DNA of 62,079 bases from an uncultured Peptoniphilus sp. (GTDB lineage Bacteria > Bacillota > Clostridia > Tissierellales > Peptoniphilaceae): positions 1 to 62,079 of the forward strand of contig NZ_CAMQAY010000005.1 of assembly GCF_946998875.1 (NCBI RefSeq), written 5' to 3'. Shown piece by piece: positions 34,195 through 43,331 of the stretch (its first letter is position 1; every line of letters begins with the position of its first letter). The translations under genes and the position numbers were made by a program. Below the pieces are notes generated by a model. The model saw nothing but the letters and a program-made list of their open reading frames with translations, did not search any database and was not told where the DNA came from.

Positions 34195-35859
34195 TTATTC
34201 TAATGAAAGGATGTAATAATAAATTGGTTGATCTCCCTCTATTACATCTATGTCAATGTCTGGATATTTTTCTTCAATAGCCTGGCAAGCTTCTTCAGCA
34301 TCTTCCGCTTTCACATCTTCTCCATAGAAAAGTGTTACAAGAGAAATGTCCTCGTCCATAAGCTTATCCACTGTTTCTGTGACAACATCAAATACAGTCT
34401 TGCCGCTTGAGATTATTTCCTTAGCTGCAATACCTATGATGTCATCCTTGTGAATTTCTTTTCCGCCAATAGTAGTGTCTCTTACAGCATAAGTTACTGA
34501 TGCGTCAATAACATTTCCTATGGCTTCTATCATATTTTCCTTATTTTCATCTTTATCTAATTCACCATTAAAGGCAAGCATAGCTGCAATACCTTGTGGC
34601 ACAGACTTTGATGGAATTACAATAACATCCCTATCAGAAATGTCTCTTGCTTGTTCTGCTGATAAAATTATGTTGCTGTTATTAGGAATTAGGTAGATGA
34701 CTTTTCCGCCAACCTTGTCTATGCCCTTTAAGAAGTCTTCTGTTGATGGATTCATAGTTTGTCCACCAGCTACAACATAATCTACACCAAGGGATTTGAA
34801 GGTTTCAGTCATTCCATCGCCCATGGAAACAGTTATAAAGGAATAATCCTTTTCTTCAATTTTTTCTTCCTCTTCTTCCTTCTTTTTGGCTTCAAGAACT
34901 TCACTGTCGTCAAATAGAACTTCCCTATGTTGGTATCTCATGTTGTCGATTTTAATATCTTGAAGAAGGCCAAGCTCACAAGCGTGTTGCAAAACAATTC
35001 CTGGGTCATTAGTGTGAACGTGAACTTTAATTATATGACTTCCGCCACCACCAACTACAAGTAGACAGTCTCCAAGAGGAGCAATTTTTTCTCTAAAAGA
35101 ATCAATGTCTTCGTAATCAGTATTTATAATAAATTCAGTACAATAGCCATATTTAAGAGATTTGTCAGCTTCAGTAAATTGAATTTCCTTTTGTGCCTTT
35201 TTCTTTAAAGTTTCATCATCTGATTGATCAGCTATGTCTTCACCCTTTAAAACTTTAAGAGCACCTTCAAGTAATACAACAAGACCCTTGCCACCAGCGT
35301 CAACAACATTAGCTTCCTTTAAAACTTCAAGAAGATTTGGCGTATTGTCAAGTGACTTATTAGCTTCAACAATTACATCTTCCAAAAATTTTATTGGGTC
35401 TTCAGCCTTTTTGTAATGTCTTATAGCAAATTCTGCAGTTTCTCTACCAACTGTAAGAATAGTTCCTTCAATTGGCTTCATAACAGCCTTATAAGTTGTC
35501 TCACTTGCCTTTTTAAAAGCATGAGCAAGTTCAGCAGTGCCAGCTTCATCTATACCTTCTAAACCTTCTGAGAAACCTCTCAAAAGTTGAGAAAGAATTA
35601 CACCACTGTTACCTCTAGCTCCCATAAGGGCACCACGAGCTGCAGCAGCAGAAACATCTGCCACTGAAAAATCACCTTCTAAACTATCAATTTGTTTTAA
35701 GGCAGATTTTGATGTAAGGCTCATATTTGTACCTGTATCTCCATCGGGAACTGGGAACACATTTAGGGCGTTAACCTCTTCCTTTCTGGATATTAGATAA
35801 TTTACAGCACCCTTAAAAATTTCTTTTAATTTGGCGCCATTAATTTTTTTTATTTCCAA
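34195..35859 (-). CDS. fakA: DAK2/DegV-fusion fatty acid kinase-like protein (FakA/YloV)
   Basis: The protein is 554 residues. An N-terminal DhaL/DAK2 kinase domain (NVFPVPDGDTGTNMSLT with the metal-binding Asp cluster; ARGALMGARGNSGVILSQLLRGF) is joined to a middle domain and a C-terminal DAK1_2-type domain (YVVAGGQTMNPSTEDFLKGI...IYLIPNNSNIILSAEQA). With a FakB (DegV) partner it phosphorylates exogenous fatty acids for phospholipid synthesis; no fakB is visible here. The start is TTG with GGAGGTAAGATT upstream. It follows the Asp23-like gene by 13 bases. Confidence 0.93.
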   Translation of the reverse strand: MEIKKINGAKLKEIFKGAVNYLISRKEEVNALNVFPVPDGDTGTNMSLTSKSALKQIDSLEGDFSVADVSAAAARGALMGARGNSGVILSQLLRGFSEGLEGIDEAGTAELAHAFKKASETTYKAVMKPIEGTILTVGRETAEFAIRHYKKAEDPIKFLEDVIVEANKSLDNTPNLLEVLKEANVVDAGGKGLVVLLEGALKVLKGEDIADQSDDETLKKKAQKEIQFTEADKSLKYGYCTEFIINTDYEDIDSFREKIAPLGDCLLVVGGGGSHIIKVHVHTNDPGIVLQHACELGLLQDIKIDNMRYQHREVLFDDSEVLEAKKKEEEEEKIEEKDYSFITVSMGDGMTETFKSLGVDYVVAGGQTMNPSTEDFLKGIDKVGGKVIYLIPNNSNIILSAEQARDISDRDVIVIPSKSVPQGIAAMLAFNGELDKDENKENMIEAIGNVIDASVTYAVRDTTIGGKEIHKDDIIGIAAKEIISSGKTVFDVVTETVDKLMDEDISLVTLFYGEDVKAEDAEEACQAIEEKYPDIDIDVIEGDQPIYYYILSLE

Positions 35860-35872
35860 AATCTTACCTCCA

Positions 35873-36226
35873 CTATTTAAGTCTAATACCTTCTACCAGA
35901 ACTTCTATATTATCAACTTCAAGTCCTGTCAAATTTTCTATATTAAACTTAACTCTTTCTATAATATTTTCACCCACTGTAGAAATTTTTACTCCATATT
36001 CAAGAACAACATGAAGTTCAATAGAAATTTCATTTTCTTCAGTGTTTACAACAATTCCCTTTGATAGATTTTCAAATCTCAAAAGTTCAAAAATTCCATC
36101 TGCGGCATTTTTTGATGCCATTCCAACAATTCCGTAGGATTCCATTGCTGAAATTCCTGCTATATTAGCAAGTACGCTATCTTCTATCACAATATTTCCA
36201 AGTTCTCTATTTATAATTGCCGGCAT
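35873..36226 (-). CDS. Asp23/Gls24 family envelope stress protein (YloU-like)
   Basis: The protein is 117 residues of Asp23/DUF322 type: GNIVIEDSVLANIAGISAMESYGIVGMASK and the second half VVEYGVKISTVGENIIERVKFNIENLTGLEVDNIEVLVEGIRL-like ending. It is small and soluble and in relatives associates with the membrane or with fatty-acid kinase. The yloU-fakA order is conserved in Firmicutes. A TATAAT hexamer (36250-36255) and AAGGAGGTG precede it. Confidence 0.93.
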   Translation of the reverse strand: MPAIINRELGNIVIEDSVLANIAGISAMESYGIVGMASKNAADGIFELLRFENLSKGIVVNTEENEISIELHVVLEYGVKISTVGENIIERVKFNIENLTGLEVDNIEVLVEGIRLK

Positions 36227-36346
36227 GAGGGCACCTCCTTATCTCATCTATTATAACAAATTTTACAAAAGATTACGAGATTTTGAAAAATTCCTTTGTA
36301 AAAAAAGTGAAATTAGTGTAAAATAAGAACATATTGAAAAAATTAT

Positions 36347-36375
36347 TTGCACTTAGCAGCATTTTTTGATAAAAT
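36347..36375 (+). promoter_or_regulatory. Promoter of rpmB
   Basis: TTGCAC (36347-36352) and TAAAAT (36370-36375) are separated by exactly 17 bases, about 33 bases upstream of the rpmB start. Confidence 0.8.
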
Positions 36376-36407
36376 ACTTGTTGCTTAATGACTAAAGGAG
36401 GTGCGTT

Positions 36408-36599
36408 ATGGCTAAAAGATGTGAAATTTGTGGAAAAGAAAAAACATTTGGAAATAAAATATCTTTCTCTCATTCTCGTTCTAACAGAAGCTGGTCTCCT
36501 AACATTAGAAGAGTTAAGGCTGTAGTTAATGGAGCAAACAAAAGAATCAATGTATGCACTAGATGTTTAAGATCTGGTAAAGTAGAAAGAGCTATCTAA
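36408..36599 (+). CDS. rpmB: 50S ribosomal protein L28 (zinc-type)
   Basis: The protein is 63 residues: MAKRCEICGKEKTFGNKISFSHSRSNR-like start, basic core and RCLRSG end. Two pairs CEIC (5-8) and CTRC (residues about 51-54) show the zinc-containing C+ form. It binds 23S rRNA near the E site. It is transcribed alone from its own promoter, with a strong AAAGGAGGTG site, and faces the Asp23 gene divergently. Confidence 0.97.
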   Translation: MAKRCEICGKEKTFGNKISFSHSRSNRSWSPNIRRVKAVVNGANKRINVCTRCLRSGKVERAI

Positions 36600-36603
36600 T
36601 TAA

Positions 36604-36627
36604 GGGTCTTAAAAAGATCCTTTTTTT
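36604..36627 (+). terminator. First terminator after rpmB
   Basis: GGGTCTT pairs with AAGATCC (36604-36610 with 36614-36620, one G-T pair), followed by TTTTTTT. Confidence 0.85.
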
Positions 36628-36643
36628 GTGGTCCTTTACATAG

Positions 36644-36676
36644 TCTCTTGCCCCTTGCAAGAGATTTTTTATTTTT
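36644..36676 (+). terminator. Second tandem terminator after rpmB
   Basis: A perfect 8-bp stem TCTCTTGC/GCAAGAGA (36644-36651 with 36657-36664) is followed by TTTTTTATTTTT. Confidence 0.87.
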
Positions 36677-36690
36677 AATAAAATTCATGA

Positions 36691-36721
36691 AAAAAGTTCC
36701 CTAAGTGACAGGGAACTTTTT
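36691..36721. terminator. Third, bidirectional terminator between rpmB and folC
   Basis: A perfect 11-bp stem AAAAAGTTCCC/GGGAACTTTTT (36691-36701 with 36711-36721) has T-rich sequence on both strands. It can end folC (minus) as well as residual rpmB transcription. Confidence 0.88.
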
Positions 36722-36737
36722 CTCTTTTCTAAATTTT

Positions 36738-38015
36738 CTAATTTAATTTTTCTAAAATAATTTTTCTTATGTCCTTAATTAAATATAGGGATCCGCACCA
36801 CAAAATCATGTCGCCCTCACCTGCAAGAGAGAGAGTTTTTTCCACTGCTTCTTTTCTATTTTTTATTGGGTAAATTTCTTTTTTTGAAAATTTTCTAAAT
36901 TCAGCTTCAAGCTCTTTTAAATCTGTGTGTCTATCACTATCAATTTCTGTCAAGACAATTTTATCTGCTATGTTTTCTATTTTTTTAAGTATATGGCCGT
37001 GGTCCTTGTCCTTTAAGAGGCTAAATCCCAAAATAAGTTTCTTGTACTTAAATTTTTTAACGCTCTCTTCAATTCTTTCTATGGAATCTAAGTTGTGAGA
37101 GCCGTCAATAAGGATTAAGGGGTCTTTAGATAGGCACTCAGTCCTTCCAATATTTTTTGCCTTTTTTAATCCCACTTTTATTTTTTCTTCGTCAAGCCCA
37201 TAGTCCTTCTTTAAAAAATCAAGAACCATGAGGGCGAGGGATGCGTTAAGTGCTTGGTGGTCGCCAATTAAAGAAATTTCCACATTCTTATGATTTCTAA
37301 AATTAAAAACATTTCCCTCTTCATTAGAGCTTAAAATTTCAACTTCATCTTGGCTAAATTCATAAAAATCTGAATTTTTTTCACTGCTAAGTTTTTTTAG
37401 TTCATTTCTTGCCTCCTCATCTTGAGGGTAAGAGAATACTTGGGAGTTTTCCTTTATAATGCCGCCCTTTTCATGGGCAATCTTTCCTATAGTGTCTCCC
37501 AAAATATTTGCGTGGTCAAGAGAAATATGACAAAATACTGGAATTGACTTTTCCATTACATTTGTGGCGTCAACTCTTCCACCCATTCCAACTTCCATTA
37601 CTGCAAAATCAAGATTATTCCTTGCAAAATAAATGTAAGCAATAGAAGTTAAAATTTCAAAACCACTTACAAAAATTTTTTTCTCGTCAAGTTCTTCTAC
37701 CTTTTCTCTAACTTCTGTTGCAAGATTTGCAAATTCTTCTTCTGAAATTTCTTCATTATTTATTTCAATTTCTTCGCGAATATTTGTGATGTAAGGCGAA
37801 GTAAATTTACCAACTTTATAATTATTTTCCCTTAAGGCATTTTCTATAAAGCTTGCCACAGAGCCCTTGCCATTAGTTCCCGTAATGTGAATGATTTTTA
37901 ATTTATCTTGTGGCTTATGGAAAATTTTTAATAGGTCTTTAATATTAAAAAGAGTAAATTCTCCTAGAGGTATATTTCTATTTTCAAGCCAAGATACTGC
38001 TTCTTTATAATTCAT
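36738..38015 (-). CDS. folC: Bifunctional folylpolyglutamate synthase/dihydrofolate synthase
   Basis: The protein is 425 residues of Mur-ligase type. It has HITGTNGKGSVASFIENAL (P-loop), FTSPYITNIREEI, the metal-binding EVGMGGRVDATN and a C-terminal ligase domain with LIDGSHNLDSI (GAHN-like motif). It adds glutamates to folates. No other folate gene is nearby, so it may serve salvage of tetrahydrofolate. It is divergent from brnQ. Confidence 0.95.
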   Translation of the reverse strand: MNYKEAVSWLENRNIPLGEFTLFNIKDLLKIFHKPQDKLKIIHITGTNGKGSVASFIENALRENNYKVGKFTSPYITNIREEIEINNEEISEEEFANLATEVREKVEELDEKKIFVSGFEILTSIAYIYFARNNLDFAVMEVGMGGRVDATNVMEKSIPVFCHISLDHANILGDTIGKIAHEKGGIIKENSQVFSYPQDEEARNELKKLSSEKNSDFYEFSQDEVEILSSNEEGNVFNFRNHKNVEISLIGDHQALNASLALMVLDFLKKDYGLDEEKIKVGLKKAKNIGRTECLSKDPLILIDGSHNLDSIERIEESVKKFKYKKLILGFSLLKDKDHGHILKKIENIADKIVLTEIDSDRHTDLKELEAEFRKFSKKEIYPIKNRKEAVEKTLSLAGEGDMILWCGSLYLIKDIRKIILEKLN

Positions 38016-38130
38016 ATAATCACCTTAATTGAAATAGTACCAAAATTTTTAACTCTATTCAACATTTTAGTGTACCAAAATATGAGTAATTGTGATAAAA
38101 TGAAAAAAATAATTAAATGGAGGTAAAAAG

Positions 38131-39438
38131 ATGAACAAAGAAATTCGCGCCAAAGATTTATTTGTAATCGGGTTTGCGCTTTTTGCAATGTTTTTTGGTG
38201 CAGGAAATCTAATTTTTCCACCATACTTAGGTTTGATATCGGGCAGTCAATGGTGGGTAGGCTTTTTAGGATTTACAATTACAGACGCTGGTCTTGGACT
38301 TCTGGCAATAATAGTTCTTTCTAAATACGATGGCAATTTAAATGTATTGGCATCAAGAGTTAATAAAGTTTTTGCAATTATAATTTCTACGGCTATTATT
38401 TTATGTATTGGACCTTTCCTAGCAACTCCAAGAACAGCTGCTACTACTTATGAAATTGGAATCGTACCAATTTTTGGAGAATCCTTTAACAGATATCTAT
38501 TCTCTATAATTTTCTTTGTAATTGTATGTCTTTTGACTATAAGACCAAATAAAGTTGTAGATATTGTGGGAAAATTTTTGACACCTACACTTATAATTTG
38601 TATTGCAATTTTAATTGTAAAGGGCATTGCAAGTCCAATAGGTCAAGTTCAAGATACTACTATGATAGAAAATGTCTTGGAAAAGGGAATAAAAGACGGC
38701 TACCAAACTATGGATGCCATTGCTGGTTGTATGTTTGCCCTAGTTGTAATTAATGCCGTAAGGGGAATGAACTATTCCAGTGAAAAAGTTGAAATAAAGG
38801 CAACTATTGTATCTGGTATAATTGCAGCTCTTTGCCTTGCCTTTATATATGGCGGTCTTGTTTATATTGGTGCACAAACTTCAAGTCTTGGCACTTACAA
38901 TGTTGACACAGATAATACTGTCCTACTTGTAGAAATTACTAATAGAATTTTAGGTGGCGTTGGCGTTTACATCTTGTCAATTATAACTGCCCTAGCATGT
39001 CTAACAACTGCCATTGGTTTAATTTCAGCTGCAGGTAATTTCTTTAGTGACCTTAGCAAGGGGAAAGTTTCCTATTCACTTGTTGTTGTCATCTGTTCAG
39101 TAGTTTCTTGCCTAATATCTATGCTTGGCGTTGGAGAAATCATAAAAATTTCTGCACCTATACTTGAAACACTTTATCCTTGTGCAATGACAATTGTAAT
39201 TTTAGGAATCTTTAACGAAAAAATAAAAGATGATATTGTCTTTAAGATACCATCAATTGTTTCACTTGTATTTGGATTTTTATTTGTCCTTCAAGAGAAA
39301 GAACTTCTTGGAAACTTTGGCGAAACTTTAAAAGCTTTACCACTTTCTAAGTTTGGACTTGGCTGGGTTGTGCCAATGATCCTTGGACTTGTTCTTGCAA
39401 TGATAATTTCAAGCACAAGAAAGGCAAAAACAGCTTAA
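38131..39438 (+). CDS. brnQ: Branched-chain amino acid:cation symporter BrnQ
   Basis: The protein is 435 residues with about 12 hydrophobic helices. The signature FVIGFALFAMFFGAGNLIFPPYLG near the N-terminus is diagnostic of BrnQ (LIVCS family). Further signatures are LATPRTAATTYE and LACLTTAIGLISAAGNFF. It takes up Leu, Ile and Val with Na+ or H+, fitting an amino-acid fermenter. It is a single gene with a GGAGGT site; a GATAAAAT hexamer 45 bases upstream may be the -10. Confidence 0.95.
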   Translation: MNKEIRAKDLFVIGFALFAMFFGAGNLIFPPYLGLISGSQWWVGFLGFTITDAGLGLLAIIVLSKYDGNLNVLASRVNKVFAIIISTAIILCIGPFLATPRTAATTYEIGIVPIFGESFNRYLFSIIFFVIVCLLTIRPNKVVDIVGKFLTPTLIICIAILIVKGIASPIGQVQDTTMIENVLEKGIKDGYQTMDAIAGCMFALVVINAVRGMNYSSEKVEIKATIVSGIIAALCLAFIYGGLVYIGAQTSSLGTYNVDTDNTVLLVEITNRILGGVGVYILSIITALACLTTAIGLISAAGNFFSDLSKGKVSYSLVVVICSVVSCLISMLGVGEIIKISAPILETLYPCAMTIVILGIFNEKIKDDIVFKIPSIVSLVFGFLFVLQEKELLGNFGETLKALPLSKFGLGWVVPMILGLVLAMIISSTRKAKTA

Positions 39439-39462
39439 TAATTTAAAAATTTACAAAAAAAG

Positions 39463-39499
39463 AAACTCTTCTTACTTTCACAGTAAAAAGAGTTTTTTT
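39463..39499. terminator. Bidirectional terminator between brnQ and radA
   Basis: Stem AAACTCTT plus TTACT pairs with AGTAA plus AAGAGTTT (39463-39495) and runs into TTTTTTT on the plus strand. The A-rich flank gives T on the minus strand, so it may also end radA. Confidence 0.85.
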
Positions 39500-39514
39500 C
39501 TTGCAAAAATTTAT

Positions 39515-40891
39515 TTATATTTCAAAAACTTTTTGAATAACTTCTAAAATATTTGACATCTTAAGGACCCTTAAGTCCTTATAATTTTCTTCTTTTACGC
39601 TGGCATATTTAGAGATGTATGCCTTTTTAAAGCCCATTCTCTCAGCTTCTTTAAGTCTCACATCCAGGCTTGGCACATTTTTTAGTTCGCCAGTTAGTCC
39701 CACATCGGCAATGAAAACTGAATTTGCTTCTACGGGCTTATTGAGAGTAGATGAAACAATAGAAATCATTACAGAAAGGTTTGAGGCTTGCTCCTTTACC
39801 TTAATGCCACCAGTGGACTTGACTACAATGTTTTTGTCCAAAAATTTTATGCCTGCTCTCTCTTCCAAGATGGAAACCAGTGTGTTTAAGTGCTCTCTTC
39901 TTATAGATTCAGAAATCCTTGAAGGATAAGGGAGAAAGGTCTTTGATGCCAATGCCTCTGTTTCTAAAATTATTGGTCTTGTGCCCTCTCTTATAACAGA
40001 TAGGGATGAACCTGCCACAAGATCATTTGCTGATCTTTTAGTCATAAAATATTCTGAAGGGTTGTCAATGGATATCATGCCCTTTTCAGTCATGGAGAAA
40101 AATCCAATCTCGCCAGTAGAGCCATACCTATTTTTTGTCGCCATTAGTGACCTTAAATCTTCTGATGAGTCGCCTTCGATGAGTAAAACTGTGTCCACTA
40201 AGTGTTCAAGGCTTCTCACACCTGCAAGTTCGTCTTGCTTAGTCATTTGTCCCACAAGAAAAACCATGCGAGGCTTTTCTATGTCCTTGGCAATTTCAGT
40301 CATCTTATAGGCGCATTCCATAGTCTGGGTTGGCGTGCCAGGTCTTTGCGGAAATTCGTCTAGGGTAAAAGTTTGAATTGAATCAATTATAATCATCTGT
40401 GGGTCAATTTTTTCAACTTGATCCAAAACCGAGTTAAGGGAAGTCACTGAATAAACCCAAATGTTATCAGAGAGCTTATCTAAAATTCTCTCTGCCCTCA
40501 TTTTTATTTGCGTCTCAGATTCTTCTCCCGAAGCATAGAGAACTCTCATGCCCTTATTTGCCAAATCATTTGCCACTTGCATTAGTAGAGTTGACTTGCC
40601 AGTGCCAGGCTTTGCAGTTAAGATGCTGACAGAATCTCTCACGATTCCGCCGCCCATTACCCTATTAAATTCTTCAATGCCAGTCATAACTCTCTCGTCA
40701 GAAGAAATTTCAACTGCCTGAAGTTTTTGTGCATCTTTTTTTATTTTTTTGCCTTTAGAAGGAGTCCTTTCACTAGACTCCTCCTCTTTTTCTTCTAGGG
40801 TGTTCCAAGAACCACAGTTGGGACACTTGCCAAAGAAGCCCTGGGAAATATATCCGCACTTACTGCACTGATACACTATTTTCTTTTTCAT
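39515..40891 (-). CDS. radA: DNA repair protein RadA
   Basis: The protein is 458 residues. The N-terminal zinc finger uses C9, C12, C23 and C26. The RecA-like core has AKPGTGKSTL (Walker A), and the RadA-specific KNRYG motif (KNRFG in most species) follows. The C-terminal Lon-protease-like domain (GIKVKEQASNLSVMISIVSS...ADVGLTGELKNVPSL) lacks a serine nucleophile, as is usual. RadA is a ring helicase aiding branch migration in recombination and transformation. It overlaps clpC by 32 bases, the conserved clpC-radA order. Confidence 0.96.
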   Translation of the reverse strand: MKKKIVYQCSKCGYISQGFFGKCPNCGSWNTLEEKEEESSERTPSKGKKIKKDAQKLQAVEISSDERVMTGIEEFNRVMGGGIVRDSVSILTAKPGTGKSTLLMQVANDLANKGMRVLYASGEESETQIKMRAERILDKLSDNIWVYSVTSLNSVLDQVEKIDPQMIIIDSIQTFTLDEFPQRPGTPTQTMECAYKMTEIAKDIEKPRMVFLVGQMTKQDELAGVRSLEHLVDTVLLIEGDSSEDLRSLMATKNRYGSTGEIGFFSMTEKGMISIDNPSEYFMTKRSANDLVAGSSLSVIREGTRPIILETEALASKTFLPYPSRISESIRREHLNTLVSILEERAGIKFLDKNIVVKSTGGIKVKEQASNLSVMISIVSSTLNKPVEANSVFIADVGLTGELKNVPSLDVRLKEAERMGFKKAYISKYASVKEENYKDLRVLKMSNILEVIQKVFEI

Positions 40892-43331
40892 TTTTCGCCT
40901 TTTTAGTCCTCTTAACTTTTTCTATTTGAATTTTTTTGTACTTTACATCAAGATTGATTTCGTCGCCCTCTTTAATCTTTCCGTCTAAAAATTCGTCGGC
41001 AATCCTATCTTCAATTAATTTTGTAATAGTCCTTTGAAGGGGTCTTGCACCAAATACCTTGTCATAGCCTTCTTCAACTAAGAAGTTTATGAGTTTATTT
41101 GAATAATTTGCCTTTATTCCCATTTCAGAAAGTCTATCACTTAATTTATCAAGCATATTCTTAACAATTTCTTTAATTTCAGTCTTTTCAAGAGTCTTAA
41201 AGATTACTACATCGTCAACTCTATTCAAAAATTCAGGCCTAAACTTTTCCTTTAAGGATTCATTTATAATTTTTTTCATATTTTCATATTCGCTCTTCTT
41301 AACAGAGCTTTCTGAAGTTGAAAAACCTAAAACTGAATTTTTGGCAAGAAGATTTGCCCCTGCATTAGAAGTCATAATTATAACTGTGTCCTTGAAGTTT
41401 ACAGTCCTGCCCTTGGAGTCCGTTACTCTTCCTTCGTCTAAAATTTGTAGCAAGATGTTAAAGATGTCTGGGTGAGCCTTTTCAATTTCATCTAAAAGAA
41501 TTACTGAATAAGGGTGAGTCCTTACAGCTTCAGTTAGCTCGCCACCTTCTTCGTAGCCAACATATCCTGGAGGTGAACCCACAAGTCTTGAGACAGTGAA
41601 TTTTTCCATGTATTCAGACATGTCAAACCTAATCATATTTTCTTCCTTGCCAAATAAATTTTTTGCAAGGCTCTTAGCTAGGTAAGTCTTACCTACGCCA
41701 GTTGGTCCCACAAATATGAAAGAGCCAATTGGCTTGTTAGGGTCCTTAAGGCCAATCCTTGACCTTTTTATTGCCTTGGCAAGAGTTTTTACAGCCTCAT
41801 CTTGACCCTTCACATCTTCCTTTAATTTTTCGTCTAAGTCTCTTAACTTTTCAGTTTCTTCTGCCGTCATTTCAGTTACAGGAACCTTTGACCAATCAGA
41901 TACAATCTTTGCAATAAGTTCTGGCGTAACTTCTTTTTTTGCTTCCTCTTTTTGGAATTTTTCTATTTCTTCCTTGTATTTTTCTTCTAGCTTTTTTTGT
42001 TCATCGCGAAGATTTGCTGCAAGCTCATAATCTTGATTTTTTACTGCTTCAGATTTTTTATTTTCAATATCTTCAAGTTCCTTTTTGTACTTTTCTTCAA
42101 ATTCAGGAACCTTGTAGGATTCAATCTTTAACTTTGAACTAGCCTCGTCAATTAAATCAATTGCCTTGTCTGGCAAAAATCTGTCATTTAAATACCTGTC
42201 AGAATATTTTACTGCAGCTTCAATAGTTTCATCTGGGATTGTAACATTGTGGTGGTCTTCGTAAATATTTTTAAGTCCCTTTAAAATCTTTATTGAATCC
42301 TCAACACTTGGCTCATCTACCATTATTGGCATAAGTCTTCTCTCAAAGGCTGTGTCCTTTTCGATTTTCTTTCTGTATTCAGAAATTGTCGTTGCCCCCA
42401 TAACTTGAAGAATGGACTTAGTTAAAAGTGGCTTTAAAATATTTGAGGCGTCAAGAGAACCTTCAGCTGATCCTGCACCAATAATCACATGCATTTCGTC
42501 AATAAATAAAATAATATTTTTGTTTTTTGCAGCTTCATTAGTTACATTTTTTAGTCTTTCTTCAAAGTCTCCTCTATACTTAGAGCCTGCTATAAGCTGA
42601 GAAATATCAAGAGTTAAAATTACCTTATCCTTCATTAATTCTGGCACATTTCCTGCAACAATTTCTGCAGCAAGTCCTTCAGCTATGGCAGTTTTACCAA
42701 CGCCAGGCTCACCAATTAGGACAGGATTATTTTTTGTCCTACGAGATAGAACTTGAATTACTCTCTTTATTTCCTTTTCTCTACCAATTACTGGGTCGAT
42801 TTTTCCCTCTTCAGCCTTTTTATTTAAGTTTGTAGTATATTTTTCTAAGGCTTCTGAAGAAATTTCTCTGTCTTCATCATCATAATCCTCATAGTCTTCC
42901 ATATTGTTTAAAATGTCATTTTCAAGACTCATAATGTCTATTCCAAGTCTTTTTAAAACTAAAATGGCAACACCTTGACCTTCACGCAAAATTCCAAGAA
43001 GAAGATGTTCCGTTGACACAGCAACCTCTCCCATTTCTCTTGAAACTTCAAAGGCAAGCTCAAAAATTCTCTTAGTCCTTGGTGTGTAGGCTATGCTTGA
43101 CACAAGAGGTCCTTGACCGCTACTTACAATGTCAAGTGTTGCTTCCTTTGCCTTCTTATAATCTATGCCAAGCTTTGATAAAATATGAGCACCTGAGTCA
43201 GTTCCTTCCCTGATAATTCCCAGTAAAATGTGCTCTGATCCTATATATGAATGCCTTTGCTCTCTGGCTTCTTGCTGAGCAAAGAGAATTGCCTTTTGCG
43301 ATTTTTCACTAAATTTTCCAAACATACTCAT
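40860..43331 (-). CDS. clpC: ATP-dependent Clp protease ATP-binding subunit ClpC
   Basis: The protein is 823 residues with the full ClpC plan: an N-terminal repeat domain (MSMFGKFSEKSQKAILFAQQEA), D1 ATPase (GEPGVGKTAIAEGLA), a middle domain with a UVR-like coiled coil (YELAANLRDEQKKLEEKYKEE, the McsA/MecA docking region), D2 ATPase (GPTGVGKTYLAKSLA) and the C-terminal domain. It unfolds substrates for ClpP. It is the fourth gene of the CtsR-controlled operon and overlaps mcsB by four bases. Confidence 0.97.
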   Translation of the reverse strand: MSMFGKFSEKSQKAILFAQQEAREQRHSYIGSEHILLGIIREGTDSGAHILSKLGIDYKKAKEATLDIVSSGQGPLVSSIAYTPRTKRIFELAFEVSREMGEVAVSTEHLLLGILREGQGVAILVLKRLGIDIMSLENDILNNMEDYEDYDDEDREISSEALEKYTTNLNKKAEEGKIDPVIGREKEIKRVIQVLSRRTKNNPVLIGEPGVGKTAIAEGLAAEIVAGNVPELMKDKVILTLDISQLIAGSKYRGDFEERLKNVTNEAAKNKNIILFIDEMHVIIGAGSAEGSLDASNILKPLLTKSILQVMGATTISEYRKKIEKDTAFERRLMPIMVDEPSVEDSIKILKGLKNIYEDHHNVTIPDETIEAAVKYSDRYLNDRFLPDKAIDLIDEASSKLKIESYKVPEFEEKYKKELEDIENKKSEAVKNQDYELAANLRDEQKKLEEKYKEEIEKFQKEEAKKEVTPELIAKIVSDWSKVPVTEMTAEETEKLRDLDEKLKEDVKGQDEAVKTLAKAIKRSRIGLKDPNKPIGSFIFVGPTGVGKTYLAKSLAKNLFGKEENMIRFDMSEYMEKFTVSRLVGSPPGYVGYEEGGELTEAVRTHPYSVILLDEIEKAHPDIFNILLQILDEGRVTDSKGRTVNFKDTVIIMTSNAGANLLAKNSVLGFSTSESSVKKSEYENMKKIINESLKEKFRPEFLNRVDDVVIFKTLEKTEIKEIVKNMLDKLSDRLSEMGIKANYSNKLINFLVEEGYDKVFGARPLQRTITKLIEDRIADEFLDGKIKEGDEINLDVKYKKIQIEKVKRTKKAKNEKENSVSVQ

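Noticed and set aside
36273..36473. 66-codon minus-strand frame over the rpmB start
   Set aside because: It is antisense to L28 and its promoter, with low-complexity Phe/Asn content.
38012..38224. 70-codon minus-strand frame upstream of folC
   Set aside because: It overlaps the brnQ start and promoter region and lacks a ribosome site.
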